A DNA stretch of 33,790 nucleotides from Acidimicrobiaceae bacterium (GTDB lineage Bacteria; Actinomycetota; Acidimicrobiia; Acidimicrobiales; RAAP-2). The notes under the pieces were generated by a model that did no database searches, was not told the DNA's origin, and saw nothing but the letters and a program-made list of their open reading frames with translations. The stretch covers positions 1 to 33,790 of the forward strand of contig PNAT01000139.1 of the NCBI GenBank assembly GCA_003169675.1. Direction: 5' to 3'. Both the position numbers and the translations under genes were made by a program. Shown here piece after piece: positions 15,153-23,220 of this stretch (position 1 is its first letter; every line of letters begins with the position of its first letter).

Positions 15153-15748
15153 TGGCACGGAACAACCAACGCGGTGGCACCACGACGCGTCGTGCGCCCA
15201 AGGATCTCGGACGCCGGGTCAAGAAGAAGCCCTGCGCGCTCTGCCGCGACAAGACCGAGTGGGTCGACTACAAGGACGTCCCCATGCTGCGCAAGTACAT
15301 GAGCGACCGGGGCAAGATCCGTTCGCGCCGGGTCACCGGGAACTGTGCCCAGCACCAGCGGGCCCTGGCCCAGGCCATCAAGACGGCACGCGAGCTGGCC
15401 CTGCTGCCCTACACGCAGCGCACGGTCACCGAGCGTCCGGGTGGGCGCGGGGGAGGCCGCGACCGCGGTGAGCGCGCCGAACGGACGCTCAGCGACACCC
15501 TCTCAGCCGACGCGCCCCGCGACCGGTTGGCCAACCTCGAGGTGCTCGACCAAGGGGGAGAAGCCGACGGCAGCGTGGAGGACGACACGGTGGCGGAGGA
15601 GCCGGCCGTTCTTGAAGTGCCGGCCGCCGAAGAAACCGCCGAAGAGACTGTCGCCGAAGAGACTGTCGCCGAAGAGACTGTCGCCGAAGAGACTGTCGCC
15701 GAAGAGGCCGCTGTCGAAGAGACGGTGTCCGGGGAAGGCAACGCGTGA
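15152..15748 (+). CDS. rpsR: 30S ribosomal protein S18 with long acidic repeat tail
   Basis: The first 90 residues are a normal S18: CALC (28-31), [18 protein letters not shown], and [16 protein letters not shown], the zinc-ligand-containing C+ form. S18 proteins usually end near this point (75-95 residues). Here about 108 more residues follow: an Arg/Gly-rich segment (97-111), then an acidic tail with repeated AEETV units (about 160-192). Four perfect 15-bp tandem copies encode the core of it. The reading frame continues cleanly into the GTGA overlap with rplI, so the tail appears real rather than a frameshift. Its role is unknown. Start ATG 15152 overlaps the ssb stop by one base. Confidence 0.95.
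   Translation: MARNNQRGGTTTRRAPKDLGRRVKKKPCALCRDKTEWVDYKDVPMLRKYMSDRGKIRSRRVTGNCAQHQRALAQAIKTARELALLPYTQRTVTERPGGRGGGRDRGERAERTLSDTLSADAPRDRLANLEVLDQGGEADGSVEDDTVAEEPAVLEVPAAEETAEETVAEETVAEETVAEETVAEEAAVEETVSGEGNA
15638..15697 (+). repeat. Four perfect 15-bp tandem repeats in rpsR tail
   Basis: The unit GCCGAAGAGACTGTC repeats four times exactly (15638-15652, 15653-15667, 15668-15682, 15683-15697), preceded by a partial copy and followed by a degenerate one (GCCGAAGAGGCCGCTGTC). It encodes AEETV. Perfect identity, including third positions, suggests recent expansion and possible copy-number variation between strains. Confidence 0.95.
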
Positions 15749-16194
15749 AGGTCCTCCTACGGGCCGATATCGCCGGCGTCGGCCGGCGCGGTGACATCGT
15801 GAAGGTGGCCGGCGGGTTCGCCCGCAACTTCCTCTTACCCGAGGGCCGCGCCATCGTGGCCACCGAAGGTGTGGCGGGCCAGGCCGAGCAGATGCGCCGT
15901 GGGCGTGACCTCCGAGAGGCCCAGGACAGGGGTGCGGCTGAGGAACAGGCGAAGATCCTGGCCGGCGCTGTGATCCCGGTGTCGGCTCGGGCCGGTGGCG
16001 GTGGGAGGCTGTTCGGTTCCATCGGACCGGTCGACGTGGTGGAGGCGGTGAAGGCAGCCAAGGGGGTCGACATCGACCGCAAGCATGTGGTCATGCCCGA
16101 GCACATTAAGGAGACGGGCTCCTTCGACGTCACCATTGAGTTGTTCGACGGCGTGGCCACCGTGGTGACCTTGGAGGTCACGGCCGCTTCCTGA
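15745..16194 (+). CDS. rplI: 50S ribosomal protein L9
   Basis: Large-subunit protein binding domain V of 23S rRNA. 149 residues with the N-terminal signature [16 protein letters not shown] and [16 protein letters not shown], followed by the long connecting helix (about 45-78) and the C-terminal domain ([14 protein letters not shown]). It starts with GTG 15745 overlapping the rpsR stop as GTGA. A 6-bp GC hairpin seven bases after its stop may end the operon. Confidence 0.97.
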   Translation: MKVLLRADIAGVGRRGDIVKVAGGFARNFLLPEGRAIVATEGVAGQAEQMRRGRDLREAQDRGAAEEQAKILAGAVIPVSARAGGGGRLFGSIGPVDVVEAVKAAKGVDIDRKHVVMPEHIKETGSFDVTIELFDGVATVVTLEVTAAS

Positions 16195-16200
16195 GCACCG

Positions 16201-16216
16201 GCGCGGGTATCCGCGC
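16201..16216 (+). terminator. Hairpin after rplI
   Basis: GCGCGG (16201-16206), loop GTAT, CCGCGC (16211-16216), seven bases after the rplI stop. A second possible stem CACCCC (16222-16227) / GGGGTG (16242-16247) follows. Neither has a T-tract, so termination is inferred from position. Confidence 0.5.
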
Positions 16217-16296
16217 TGTCACACCCCCCGACCACCATTGTGGGGTGAAGATGACGCACCAGGCTCCTCCCGCCATGGGGATCGGCCGTACACGGC

Positions 16297-16326
16297 TTAT
16301 CCACACCATTTGGACCTTTACCCACA
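16297..16326 (+). promoter_or_regulatory. Two DnaA boxes upstream of dnaB
   Basis: A perfect TTATCCACA (16297-16305) and a one-mismatch TTACCCACA (16318-16326) lie in the same orientation, 21 bp apart, two helical turns. They are 50-80 bp before the dnaB GTG. The 9-mer is the DnaA consensus (known); control of dnaB by DnaA, or a role near the origin, is inference. Confidence 0.7.
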
Positions 16327-16377
16327 TCTATTGGGGGCTTACGGTCCCCAGGGTCCGACCGGCAGAGTGGGGGGGCC

Positions 16378-17769
16378 GTGGTTCAAGCCTTTGATGACGC
16401 CCGACCCCGCAGCCTGAGGGCAGCTCCCCCGCTCGCCCCGAGTGGCTCGCGCATTCCCCCGCACGACCTAGAGGCGGAGGAGTCGCTCCTCGGCGCCATG
16501 CTGCTGTCCAATGACGCCGCCTCGGCGGCCATTGAGCTCTGCACCGCCGGGGACTTCTACAAGCCGGCGCACGGGCACATCTTCGGGGCCATCCGAGCCC
16601 TTATGGAGCGGGGAGAGCCCATCGACGCCGTCACGGTGACTGATGAGCTCAAGCGGTCGGGTCTTCTCGAAGCGGTGGGTGATCCATCGGTTTTCATCTC
16701 GCTGCAAGCCAACACTCCGTCGATTGCCAACGCGCGCCACTACGCGGCGATTGTGGAAGAGCACGCGCTCCTCCGTCGCCTCATCGGCGTGGCCGGAGAC
16801 ATCGCCGACATCGGCTACTCGGTGCCCGAGAATGTCGAAGGCGCCATTGACGAAGCCGAGCAGATGATGTTCAACGTCGCGGAGCGGCGGACGGCCGATA
16901 GTATGTACCCGCTGCACAATCTGCTGATCCAGGGCCTGGACCGCATTGAAGAGCTGGGCCAGCGAGGGACGGCTATCACCGGGGTGGCCAGCGGGTTCGA
17001 CGACCTCGACAAGATCCTGCTCGGGTTCCAACCGTCCTCACTCAACATCGTTGGTGCCCGACCCGGCATGGGGAAGACGAGTTTCGCCCTCGGTGTCCTG
17101 GCTCACGTAGGCGTGGTGGTCCAGCGGCCCGCCCTGCTCTTCTCGCTGGAAATGGGCCACCTGGAACTGACGCAGCGCCTGCTGGCCTCCGAGGCAGAAG
17201 TGAATGGGCAGAGCCTGCAGACAGGCCGGATCCGCGCGCAGGACTGGAGCAAGATCGGCGTCGCCGTGACCAAGTTGAGCAATGCGCCCATCTTCATTGA
17301 CGATAATCCGAGCGCCACGGTGATGGACATCCGTGCCCGCGCCCGCCGCCTCAAGAAATCCCAAGGCGACCTCGGCCTCGTGGTGGTCGACTACCTTCAG
17401 CTGATGACGGGCCGCGCCAAGGCAGAGAACCGCCAGACCGAAGTGGCTGAGATCAGCCGAGGCCTCAAGATCCTGGCCCGCGAACTCGAGGTGCCGGTGA
17501 TCGCCCTTTCCCAGCTGAGCCGCAATCTCGAGTCACGCCAGGACAAGACCCCGCAGCTGTCCGACCTCCGTGAGTCGGGATCGCTGGAACAGGATGCCGA
17601 CGTGGTCCTCTTCATTTACCGCGAGTCCGAGTACAACGACGAGGTGCCGATCGACCGGGCTGACGACGCGCTGATCGAAGTGGCCAAGCATCGCAATGGC
17701 CCCACCGGCAAGGCCAACCTCTTGTTCTTGAAGCAGTACGCCCGCTTCGAGAACCATCGCCGGGTCTAG
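16378..17769 (+). CDS. dnaB: Replicative DNA helicase DnaB
   Basis: Hexameric 5'-3' helicase of the replication fork. 463 residues: N-terminal DnaB domain from IPPHDLEAEESLLGAML (about 26-130), then the RecA-like C-terminal domain with Walker A GARPGMGKTS (near residue 226) and Walker B VVVDYLQLM. SQLSRNLE and SGSLEQDADVV are family motifs. There is no intein, unlike several mycobacterial dnaB genes. The GTG at 16378 is chosen as the only start giving the usual short N-terminal arm; no strong ribosome binding site is visible. Its TAG stop shares bases with the stop of the convergent amidotransferase gene. Confidence 0.97.
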   Translation: MVQAFDDARPRSLRAAPPLAPSGSRIPPHDLEAEESLLGAMLLSNDAASAAIELCTAGDFYKPAHGHIFGAIRALMERGEPIDAVTVTDELKRSGLLEAVGDPSVFISLQANTPSIANARHYAAIVEEHALLRRLIGVAGDIADIGYSVPENVEGAIDEAEQMMFNVAERRTADSMYPLHNLLIQGLDRIEELGQRGTAITGVASGFDDLDKILLGFQPSSLNIVGARPGMGKTSFALGVLAHVGVVVQRPALLFSLEMGHLELTQRLLASEAEVNGQSLQTGRIRAQDWSKIGVAVTKLSNAPIFIDDNPSATVMDIRARARRLKKSQGDLGLVVVDYLQLMTGRAKAENRQTEVAEISRGLKILARELEVPVIALSQLSRNLESRQDKTPQLSDLRESGSLEQDADVVLFIYRESEYNDEVPIDRADDALIEVAKHRNGPTGKANLLFLKQYARFENHRRV

Positions 17770-18575
17770 TTGCTCAGCTGGACCAAGTCCTTGAGACGGT
17801 GGACGGGTGGGCCCTCATGGCGCTCCCGGGAGGCCACCAGGGCAGCGAAGCGATTGAATACGAGAGTGCGCGGCGACGCGATCGCATCCAGAGCGGCCAC
17901 GGCGTCGACTCGGATGGCTTCGGGTCCACCCGCCGCGCCGGCGGAGTCAGCGGCGAAGGCGGCGACGAATGCGTCCACCGCTTCGGCCGTCACCTCCAGG
18001 TGGAACTGCACTCCCCAAGCCACTTCACCGATCCGGAACGCCTGGCAGGGGTAGAGCGGGCTGCTCATCAGGAGCTGGGCACCGTTGGGCAGGTCGAAGG
18101 TGTCACCGTGCCAGTGCAGGACCTTGAGCTTGTGGGGCAGCCCGGCGAAAATTCGGTCGTCCTGGCACGAGCGTGACAAGGTGACGGGGGCCCAACCGAT
18201 CTCTTGCCCGTAGGACCCGGCGTACACCGGAGCACCTCCTGCCAATGCGACCATCTGCGCCCCCAGGCACACACCCAGGGTCGGTATACCGGACTCGATG
18301 GCATCGGCGATCAACGACAGCTCGGCCTGGCGAGTGGGAAATCCTTCATCGGAACCGGCCGACATCGGTCCGCCCATGACGACCAGGCCGTCGTAGCCGG
18401 CGGCGTCGAAAGGGATGTCATCGCCGGCGAAGGTACGACGAATCTCAATGTCCACTCCGGCGCCAACGAGGGCATCGGCGATCGACCACGGCGCCTCAGG
18501 GGCCACGTGTTGGATAATCAGGCAATTCGACATGCGCTCGGGGGAACGAGAGCCGTCGAGGGAAACGATGCGCAT
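17766..18575 (-). CDS. Class I glutamine amidotransferase (GMP-synthase-like)
   Basis: 269-residue stand-alone GATase1-domain protein. The nucleophile Cys103 lies in LGVCLGAQ, and His192 and Glu194 in QFHLE complete the triad. VVMGGPMSAG is the oxyanion region. No synthetase domain is fused, so it is an amidotransferase-like hydrolase of unknown acceptor, similar to GuaA-like proteins annotated broadly. The ATG at 18575 has AAAGGAG seven bases upstream, which decides the start over the shorter MSNCLIIQH start at 18533. A plausible promoter lies at 18619-18648. The last four bases (CTAG) are shared with the dnaB stop. Confidence 0.92.
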   Translation of the reverse strand: MRIVSLDGSRSPERMSNCLIIQHVAPEAPWSIADALVGAGVDIEIRRTFAGDDIPFDAAGYDGLVVMGGPMSAGSDEGFPTRQAELSLIADAIESGIPTLGVCLGAQMVALAGGAPVYAGSYGQEIGWAPVTLSRSCQDDRIFAGLPHKLKVLHWHGDTFDLPNGAQLLMSSPLYPCQAFRIGEVAWGVQFHLEVTAEAVDAFVAAFAADSAGAAGGPEAIRVDAVAALDAIASPRTLVFNRFAALVASRERHEGPPVHRLKDLVQLSN

Positions 18576-18618
18576 GCAACGCTCCTTTCCGGGGGAATTG
18601 GATCGGGGTGTCCGTGTC

Positions 18619-18648
18619 AGTTTAGAGGTGACGGGACCACAATTTGAA
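18619..18648 (-). promoter_or_regulatory. Candidate promoter of the amidotransferase gene
   Basis: On the minus strand TTCAAA (18648-18643) and TAAACT (18624-18619) are separated by 18 bp, about 44 bp upstream of the ATG that has a good ribosome binding site. The rest of 18576-18800 is lower in GC and has no gene that I can support. Confidence 0.4.
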
Positions 18649-18800
18649 ATCGATCTCCGTTCACATTCTCGAAACAAACGACCTGTCCGCCGACTCACTA
18701 AAACTCCACATCACGACACATGACGTGAACGAATTGTCCGAGGCGAAGGCCGACACCACCAGCTCGTAACTGGGTGGGGTCCCGTGATCCTGGCGCCCAG

Positions 18801-19565
18801 TCAGATCAGGTCAGCCAGGGTTTCCCATCCATGCGGCGGCGGGGCCAACTGCCAGAACTGCTCGGGAACGCGGCCCTCCATGCGTGCCGTCAGGGCGTGG
18901 TCGCGCTCCAATGGTGGGATCTGGCTGGCGTAGCTCCAGATGGCCCGGCGTTTGCGTTCCTCGTCGGGCGCGTGGGGCACGATGGCCGGCGTGGGCCACG
19001 GGTGGGACCGCAAGAGCTTGGCCACCCGCCACGCCAACAAGCCCGGGATGTGTTTGTAGCCGTGGTCCTCGTAACAGAACCAGGCTCGCTCCGGCTGCTC
19101 TTCCCGAACCAAGAGGCACGCCTCGTGCACCATGACGTGATCGGGATTGCCGAGTCCCATGGGGAAGAAGACCGAGGTGGCGTCCAGCTCCTCCAGGGAC
19201 GCAGCCAGGACGGGCGCCACGTCGGCCGGTGTGGGCCGATCCTCCGGGGCCAGATACTGATGGTCGGAGAATTCGAGCCAACGATGGTCGGACTCCAGTA
19301 CCTCCATGGCGGCCAGGTCCTCCAGGCGGCGCGCGGCCACGATGTCGTCGCCAGCCACGAACCCCCCCAACGCGTCCCACTCCGAGGGGACCTCGGGGTA
19401 GGCAGGCGGGTGGCCGGCCAGCACGGTGATGACTGTGGTGACGGGGTAGCTGGCCAGGAGATGCCCGGCGCCCATGGCGGCGTCGTCGAAGTGCGGCGAG
19501 ATCACGGCGACGCGGGTGAAGACTGCCGGGTCTACCTCACCCCAGGTTGGCTCCTCGTAGGCCAT
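18801..19565 (-). CDS. PIG-L (LmbE-like) deacetylase family protein
   Basis: 254-residue zinc-dependent N-deacetylase-type protein. The metal motif appears as SPHFDDAAMGAGHL rather than the usual AHPDDE; the His and second Asp that bind zinc are kept, but the Glu is Ala. The later PDHVMVHEA supplies the third ligand. Substrate is unknown; family members act on GlcNAc-inositol, teicoplanin-type or other amino-sugar conjugates, and MshB identity is not supported. ATG 19565 is taken as start, seven bases after the MFS stop; GTG 19598, overlapping it, is an alternative. Last gene of an apparent prxQ-SDR-MFS-PIG-L operon. Confidence 0.85.
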   Translation of the reverse strand: MAYEEPTWGEVDPAVFTRVAVISPHFDDAAMGAGHLLASYPVTTVITVLAGHPPAYPEVPSEWDALGGFVAGDDIVAARRLEDLAAMEVLESDHRWLEFSDHQYLAPEDRPTPADVAPVLAASLEELDATSVFFPMGLGNPDHVMVHEACLLVREEQPERAWFCYEDHGYKHIPGLLAWRVAKLLRSHPWPTPAIVPHAPDEERKRRAIWSYASQIPPLERDHALTARMEGRVPEQFWQLAPPPHGWETLADLI

Positions 19566-19572
19566 GGTCGGA

Positions 19573-20814
19573 TCATACGGGGATCTCGTCGGTCTCACCG
19601 GCGGTATGTTGGCGGAACCGGGGCATCAGCACACCGATGACGACGGCACCGACGACGCAGGCCAATCCGCCCGAAACGACGGAAAACTCCAGGCTGCTGG
19701 CGGCGGCCACGGCGCCCGACTCCATGTCACCGAGGCGCGGTCCTCCCTGCACCACCGCCATCTGAATGGAGGACATGCGGCTACGGAAGCGCTCGGGGCT
19801 CGAGGTCTGCATGATGGTGTTGCGCAGGACGGCCGAGATCACATCGGCCCAACCGGCAACGGCCAGCATGAGGAGCGCCAGCCACAGCGTGCCGACCAAC
19901 CCGAAGACGGTGATGGCCGCTCCCCACGCCATGACGGCAACGATGACGGCGCGGCCCTGGCCCTTGAGGGTACCCACCCAACCGGTGGTCACAGCCCCGA
20001 TGAGGGCGCCAACGCCCGGAGCGGCGTAGAGGAAGCCCAAGGTGATGGTGCCACCGCCGAAGACCGAGCCCGCCATGGCCGGGAACAGGGCGCGCGGCAT
20101 GCCGAAGACCATGGCATTGATGTCGATGAGGTAAACGCCCTGCAGTGCCTGGTGCGTGCGCAGAAAGCGCAATCCCTCCTTGGTCGACTGCCACGGGGAG
20201 AGACCGGTACTCGAACCGGGTGGGATGGGAGCCATCAGGAGCGTGGCCACGAAGGCCACCGCGAAGCTCCCGGCATCGAGGGAATAGACCAACGGCAGAC
20301 CGACGCCCAGGAGGAGACCGGCCAGCGCGGGGCCGACGATCACCCCGAGCTGGAAGATGATCTGGATCATGGCGTTGGCCGCGATGACGTAGTTCTGACC
20401 GACCAGGCCGGGCACCGACGCCATGCGGGCAGTGTTGGCAAAGCCCATCAGGCCGGCAGCCAGGGAGCTGACCAGGTAGAGCGCGAGAAGTGACGGATGG
20501 TGGAGGGAAGCGTTGAAGGCCATGCTGGCGCTTGTCACTACTGACGCGCTGGCCGTCCACAGCATCAGGCCGCGGCGGTCGGCCGAGTCCCCCAGCGGCC
20601 CGGCCAGCAGGGCGCCGGCAATGAAGGGGAAGAGCTGGGCCAGGCTGATGGCGCCGACTTGCAGCGTCGAATGCGTCAGGTGGTACACCTGAAAGGGGAT
20701 GGCCACCACGGTCAGCTGCGTGCCCAGGGTGGAGATGAGCTGGGCGATGAAGAGGAGCCTGAATTCCCGACTCTCCCGCAGCGGGGTGATGTCCACCAGG
20801 ATTCGTCCCGGCAT
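19573..20814 (-). CDS. MFS transporter (DHA3/EntS-like)
   Basis: 413-residue membrane transporter with about 12 hydrophobic helices. The N-terminal TPLRESREFRLLFIAQLIS and the loop GPLGDSADRRG between helices 2 and 3 are typical of the EntS/DHA3 subgroup of drug or siderophore exporters. Substrate cannot be read from the sequence. ATG 20814 gives the usual short cytoplasmic arm; upstream in-frame codons run into the SDR gene region. It is 37 bp downstream of the SDR and 7 bp upstream of the PIG-L gene. Confidence 0.9.
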   Translation of the reverse strand: MPGRILVDITPLRESREFRLLFIAQLISTLGTQLTVVAIPFQVYHLTHSTLQVGAISLAQLFPFIAGALLAGPLGDSADRRGLMLWTASASVVTSASMAFNASLHHPSLLALYLVSSLAAGLMGFANTARMASVPGLVGQNYVIAANAMIQIIFQLGVIVGPALAGLLLGVGLPLVYSLDAGSFAVAFVATLLMAPIPPGSSTGLSPWQSTKEGLRFLRTHQALQGVYLIDINAMVFGMPRALFPAMAGSVFGGGTITLGFLYAAPGVGALIGAVTTGWVGTLKGQGRAVIVAVMAWGAAITVFGLVGTLWLALLMLAVAGWADVISAVLRNTIMQTSSPERFRSRMSSIQMAVVQGGPRLGDMESGAVAAASSLEFSVVSGGLACVVGAVVIGVLMPRFRQHTAGETDEIPV

Positions 20815-20851
20815 GGGACGAATCCTAGGAGTCAGCCGTGCCCCTCGATCG

Positions 20852-21658
20852 CTACGAGCCGAGCTGCTGCCCCAGATCGCGCACGGTGATGTCCCAGGCC
20901 GCCGGCCAATCGCGGGTGCGCAGGAGGGCGTCGCTGCCCCCGTCACAGAAGAGCACCGAGCCGCAGAAGAAGCCCCCATCAGGACCGAGCAACAGCTCGA
21001 CCAGGGCGGCGATCTCCTCGGGCTGCCCGGCCCGACCGATCGGGATGGGCAGCATGTCGAGCAGGGGACCCACTTCGGGGTCGGCCCGCATGCCGGCCAC
21101 CATCGGCGTCTCGATCATGCCGGGCGCGATGGCGTTGAGCCGCACGCCCGAACCAGCCCATTCGGGGCCCGTGGCCATGCGCCGCACCCAGTGGGCCACC
21201 GCCAACTTGGAGGCGGGGTAGGTGACCAGGGATCCGACCTGGTCGGCCAACGTCCGGCTGAGCTCCTCGTCGTGGGCCAGGAACGCCTCGACGAGCTCGG
21301 CGGGGATGGCGGGCTGCACGGTGGTGGAGTTCGAGCTGATGGCCACCGCCGACCCGTTCTCGGCCAGCAGCGGGCGCAGCCCGTCGAGGAAGTCCACCGT
21401 CCCGAAGTAGTTGACCGAGGCCAGCAGCGACCCCTTGCGGTCGGGAGCACCGGCCAGACCGGCGCAGGTCACCACCCCGGCCAGGGAACCACCGCACAGG
21501 CGGCTCACCGCCGCCACGGCTCCCATGCGACCATCGACCGTGCCCAGATCGGCCACCACGTCGGCCTGATGCCGGTCGACACCGATGACGGAGTGCCCCC
21601 CGTCGCGCAGGCGGGCGGTACAGGCGGCGCCGATCCCCGAAGCGGCGCCCGTCACCAC
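20852..21658 (-). CDS. Short-chain dehydrogenase, 3-alpha-HSD/carbonyl reductase-like
   Basis: 268-residue SDR. The cofactor motif TGAASGIG is at 3-10, VVTCAGLAG replaces the usual NNAG, the catalytic Ser is in ISSNS (about 108-111), and Tyr147/Lys151 are in YPASK. ADLGTVDGR near residue 40 and SVNYFGTVDFLDGL near 81-94 closely recall the 3-alpha-hydroxysteroid dehydrogenase/carbonyl reductase of Comamonas (recalled resemblance). The Asp in GVDRH (residue 28) suggests preference for NAD. Substrate could be a steroid or other ketone; unproven. GTG 21658 lies ten bases after the prxQ stop but leaves an unusually short first strand. Confidence 0.88.
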   Translation of the reverse strand: MVTGAASGIGAACTARLRDGGHSVIGVDRHQADVVADLGTVDGRMGAVAAVSRLCGGSLAGVVTCAGLAGAPDRKGSLLASVNYFGTVDFLDGLRPLLAENGSAVAISSNSTTVQPAIPAELVEAFLAHDEELSRTLADQVGSLVTYPASKLAVAHWVRRMATGPEWAGSGVRLNAIAPGMIETPMVAGMRADPEVGPLLDMLPIPIGRAGQPEEIAALVELLLGPDGGFFCGSVLFCDGGSDALLRTRDWPAAWDITVRDLGQQLGS

Positions 21659-21668
21659 GACGGAGTGT

Positions 21669-22124
21669 TCAGGCAGCTTTGGCCTTCAGGATCTCAAGGG
21701 CCTTGTCGGCGTGGGCACCCATGGAGAATTCGGTGTGGATGACGTCGAGCAATCTCCGGTCGGAATCGATCACGTAGGTGACCCGCTTGTTGGGCAGGAA
21801 GCTCGCTCCCCGCTTCGCTCCGAGCAGGGTGGCCACGGTGTGGTCGGAGTCCGAGAGGAGCGGGTAGCCGAGCGACTCCTTCTCGTCGAACTGCTTCTGC
21901 TTGTCCACCGAGTCGGCGCTGATTCCCACCCGTTGGGCCCCGACGGCGGCAAATTCGGCTCCCAGGTCGCGGAAATGGCAACTCTCCTTGGTGCAGCCGT
22001 AGGTCATGGCGGCTGGATAGAAGAACAGCACCACCGGGCCGCCGGTCAGCAGCTCACTCAGCTTGCGAGTCGTGCCGCTCTGGTCGGGCAATTCGAAGTC
22101 GGGGATTATTTCACCTTTTTGCAT
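21669..22124 (-). CDS. Thioredoxin-dependent peroxiredoxin, PrxQ/BCP type
   Basis: 151-residue peroxidase reducing hydroperoxides using thioredoxin. Peroxidatic Cys44 and resolving Cys49 lie in YGCTKESCHFRD, the 5-residue spacing of the PrxQ/BCP class. FFYPAAMTYG precedes it, where most members read YPKDNTPG. The ATG at 22122-22124 follows a TACATT -10-like element by six bases on the minus strand, with no usable ribosome binding site, so leaderless translation is possible. It heads the prxQ-SDR-MFS-PIG-L set and lies 55 bp downstream of the response regulator. Confidence 0.93.
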   Translation of the reverse strand: MQKGEIIPDFELPDQSGTTRKLSELLTGGPVVLFFYPAAMTYGCTKESCHFRDLGAEFAAVGAQRVGISADSVDKQKQFDEKESLGYPLLSDSDHTVATLLGAKRGASFLPNKRVTYVIDSDRRLLDVIHTEFSMGAHADKALEILKAKAA

Positions 22125-22179
22125 GCCCTCAATGTAGAGGGATTGGTCCCCGTCCCGCCCGTTCGGCGCCTGTGGCGAC

Positions 22180-22920
22180 TCAGGGTTCGAAGCGGAAGCC
22201 CACGCCCCGGACGGTCACCATGTGGCGGGGATTGGCCGGGTCGGGCTCGATCTTCCGGCGCAGCCGCTTGATGTGGGTGTCCAGTGTCCGGGTGTCGGTC
22301 AGTTCCTGGTCCCACCAGAGCCGGTCGATGCACCAGTCGCGGGTGACCACCTGCCCGCTGTGCGACATCAAGAGGGCGAGGAGGTCGAACTCCTTGCGGG
22401 AGAGATCGACGGGGACATCGTTCACCGTGACCTCTCGGCGGCCGGCATCGAGCCGGACCGGGCCCACCACGAGGACCTCCTCCAGGTGCTCCGCCACGGC
22501 CACGCCGCGGCGCAGGACGGCCCGCATGCGGGCCACGAGCTCACGGAGCCGGAACGGCTTGGCCACGTAGTCGCTGGCCCCGAGCTCCAGGCCCAGGACG
22601 ACATCGACCTCGGAGTCCCTTGCCGTCACCATGATGATGGGCACTGGCTTGAGCGCCCGCATCTGCTGGCAGATCTCGATGCCCGACTGATCGGGCAGCA
22701 TCACGTCGAGCAGGACCAGATCCGGGTGCACGCGGTGGAAGAGACGGAGCGCCTCGTGACCGTTCCCGGCGATCTCGACGGCGAACCCTTCCCGGGCCAG
22801 TCCGGAGGCCAGGGCCTGGCGGTACGACTCCTCGTCATCGACGACGAGGACCAGAGGCCGGTTGTCGCGTGCCGGTCCGGTGACTGGCTGCCGAAAGCTG
22901 GGAGTCACCGCCAGCGCCAT
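22180..22920 (-). CDS. OmpR/PhoB-type response regulator, RegX3-like
   Basis: 246-residue two-component regulator. Receiver domain (about 22-135) with acidic pair Asp28/Asp29, phospho-acceptor Asp72 in LLDVMLPD, Thr99 and Lys121 (KPF). A winged helix DNA-binding domain follows (about 150-246; SRKEFDLLALLMSHSG, then TLDTHIKRLRRKIEPDP). MVTARDSEVDVVLGLELGA and the C-terminal HMVTVRGVGF closely resemble mycobacterial RegX3 (recalled). A 20-residue N-terminal arm precedes the receiver; ATG 22920 is chosen. No sensor kinase is adjacent, so the kinase is unknown. GTTCAC-type repeats upstream fit the PHO-box style of RegX3/PhoP regulators. Confidence 0.93.
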   Translation of the reverse strand: MALAVTPSFRQPVTGPARDNRPLVLVVDDEESYRQALASGLAREGFAVEIAGNGHEALRLFHRVHPDLVLLDVMLPDQSGIEICQQMRALKPVPIIMVTARDSEVDVVLGLELGASDYVAKPFRLRELVARMRAVLRRGVAVAEHLEEVLVVGPVRLDAGRREVTVNDVPVDLSRKEFDLLALLMSHSGQVVTRDWCIDRLWWDQELTDTRTLDTHIKRLRRKIEPDPANPRHMVTVRGVGFRFEP

Positions 22921-22933
22921 GGAGAGAGCAGCT

Positions 22934-23215
22934 TCAGGCCACGTCGTCGGGCGAGCGGAGCGGGATGAACAAGCCAGGGGCAGGCGACGACGGTGGTGGG
23001 GGGGGAAGTACCACCGACGCCGCCTGACCACGCGAGGAGGCGAGCTCCCGCGCCATGGTGACGAGTGACTCCAGCCGCCCGGTGCTTCTCGCCGGGAGTC
23101 CGGGCCGGATCGGGATGATCTCGGCCAGGGTGTACCGGCCGATAGGGGGGTCGTTCCTGGGAAGAGCACCGGCGTCCCGACCGATGCGGTGCACGTGATC
23201 CTGCGCCAGCGCCAT
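22934..23215 (-). CDS. Small hypothetical protein upstream of the response regulator
   Basis: A 93-residue open frame from ATG 23215, ending 13 bases before the response regulator start on the same strand. I recognise no family. It is polar at the N terminus (DHVHRIGRD) with a proline run (LPPPPPSSPAPG) near the C terminus. There is no membrane segment or signal peptide. High third-position GC fits coding but also fits chance in this GC-rich DNA. It could be the leader of the regulator operon instead of a gene. Confidence 0.4.
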   Translation of the reverse strand: MALAQDHVHRIGRDAGALPRNDPPIGRYTLAEIIPIRPGLPARSTGRLESLVTMARELASSRGQAASVVLPPPPPSSPAPGLFIPLRSPDDVA

Positions 23216-23220
23216 TACTG

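Noticed and set aside
15638-15697. CRISPR or minisatellite array
   Set aside because: Contiguous 15-bp units without spacers, in frame within rpsR; a coding tandem repeat.
16378-17769. Intein in dnaB
   Set aside because: Walker A and the surrounding motifs are uninterrupted and the length is normal.
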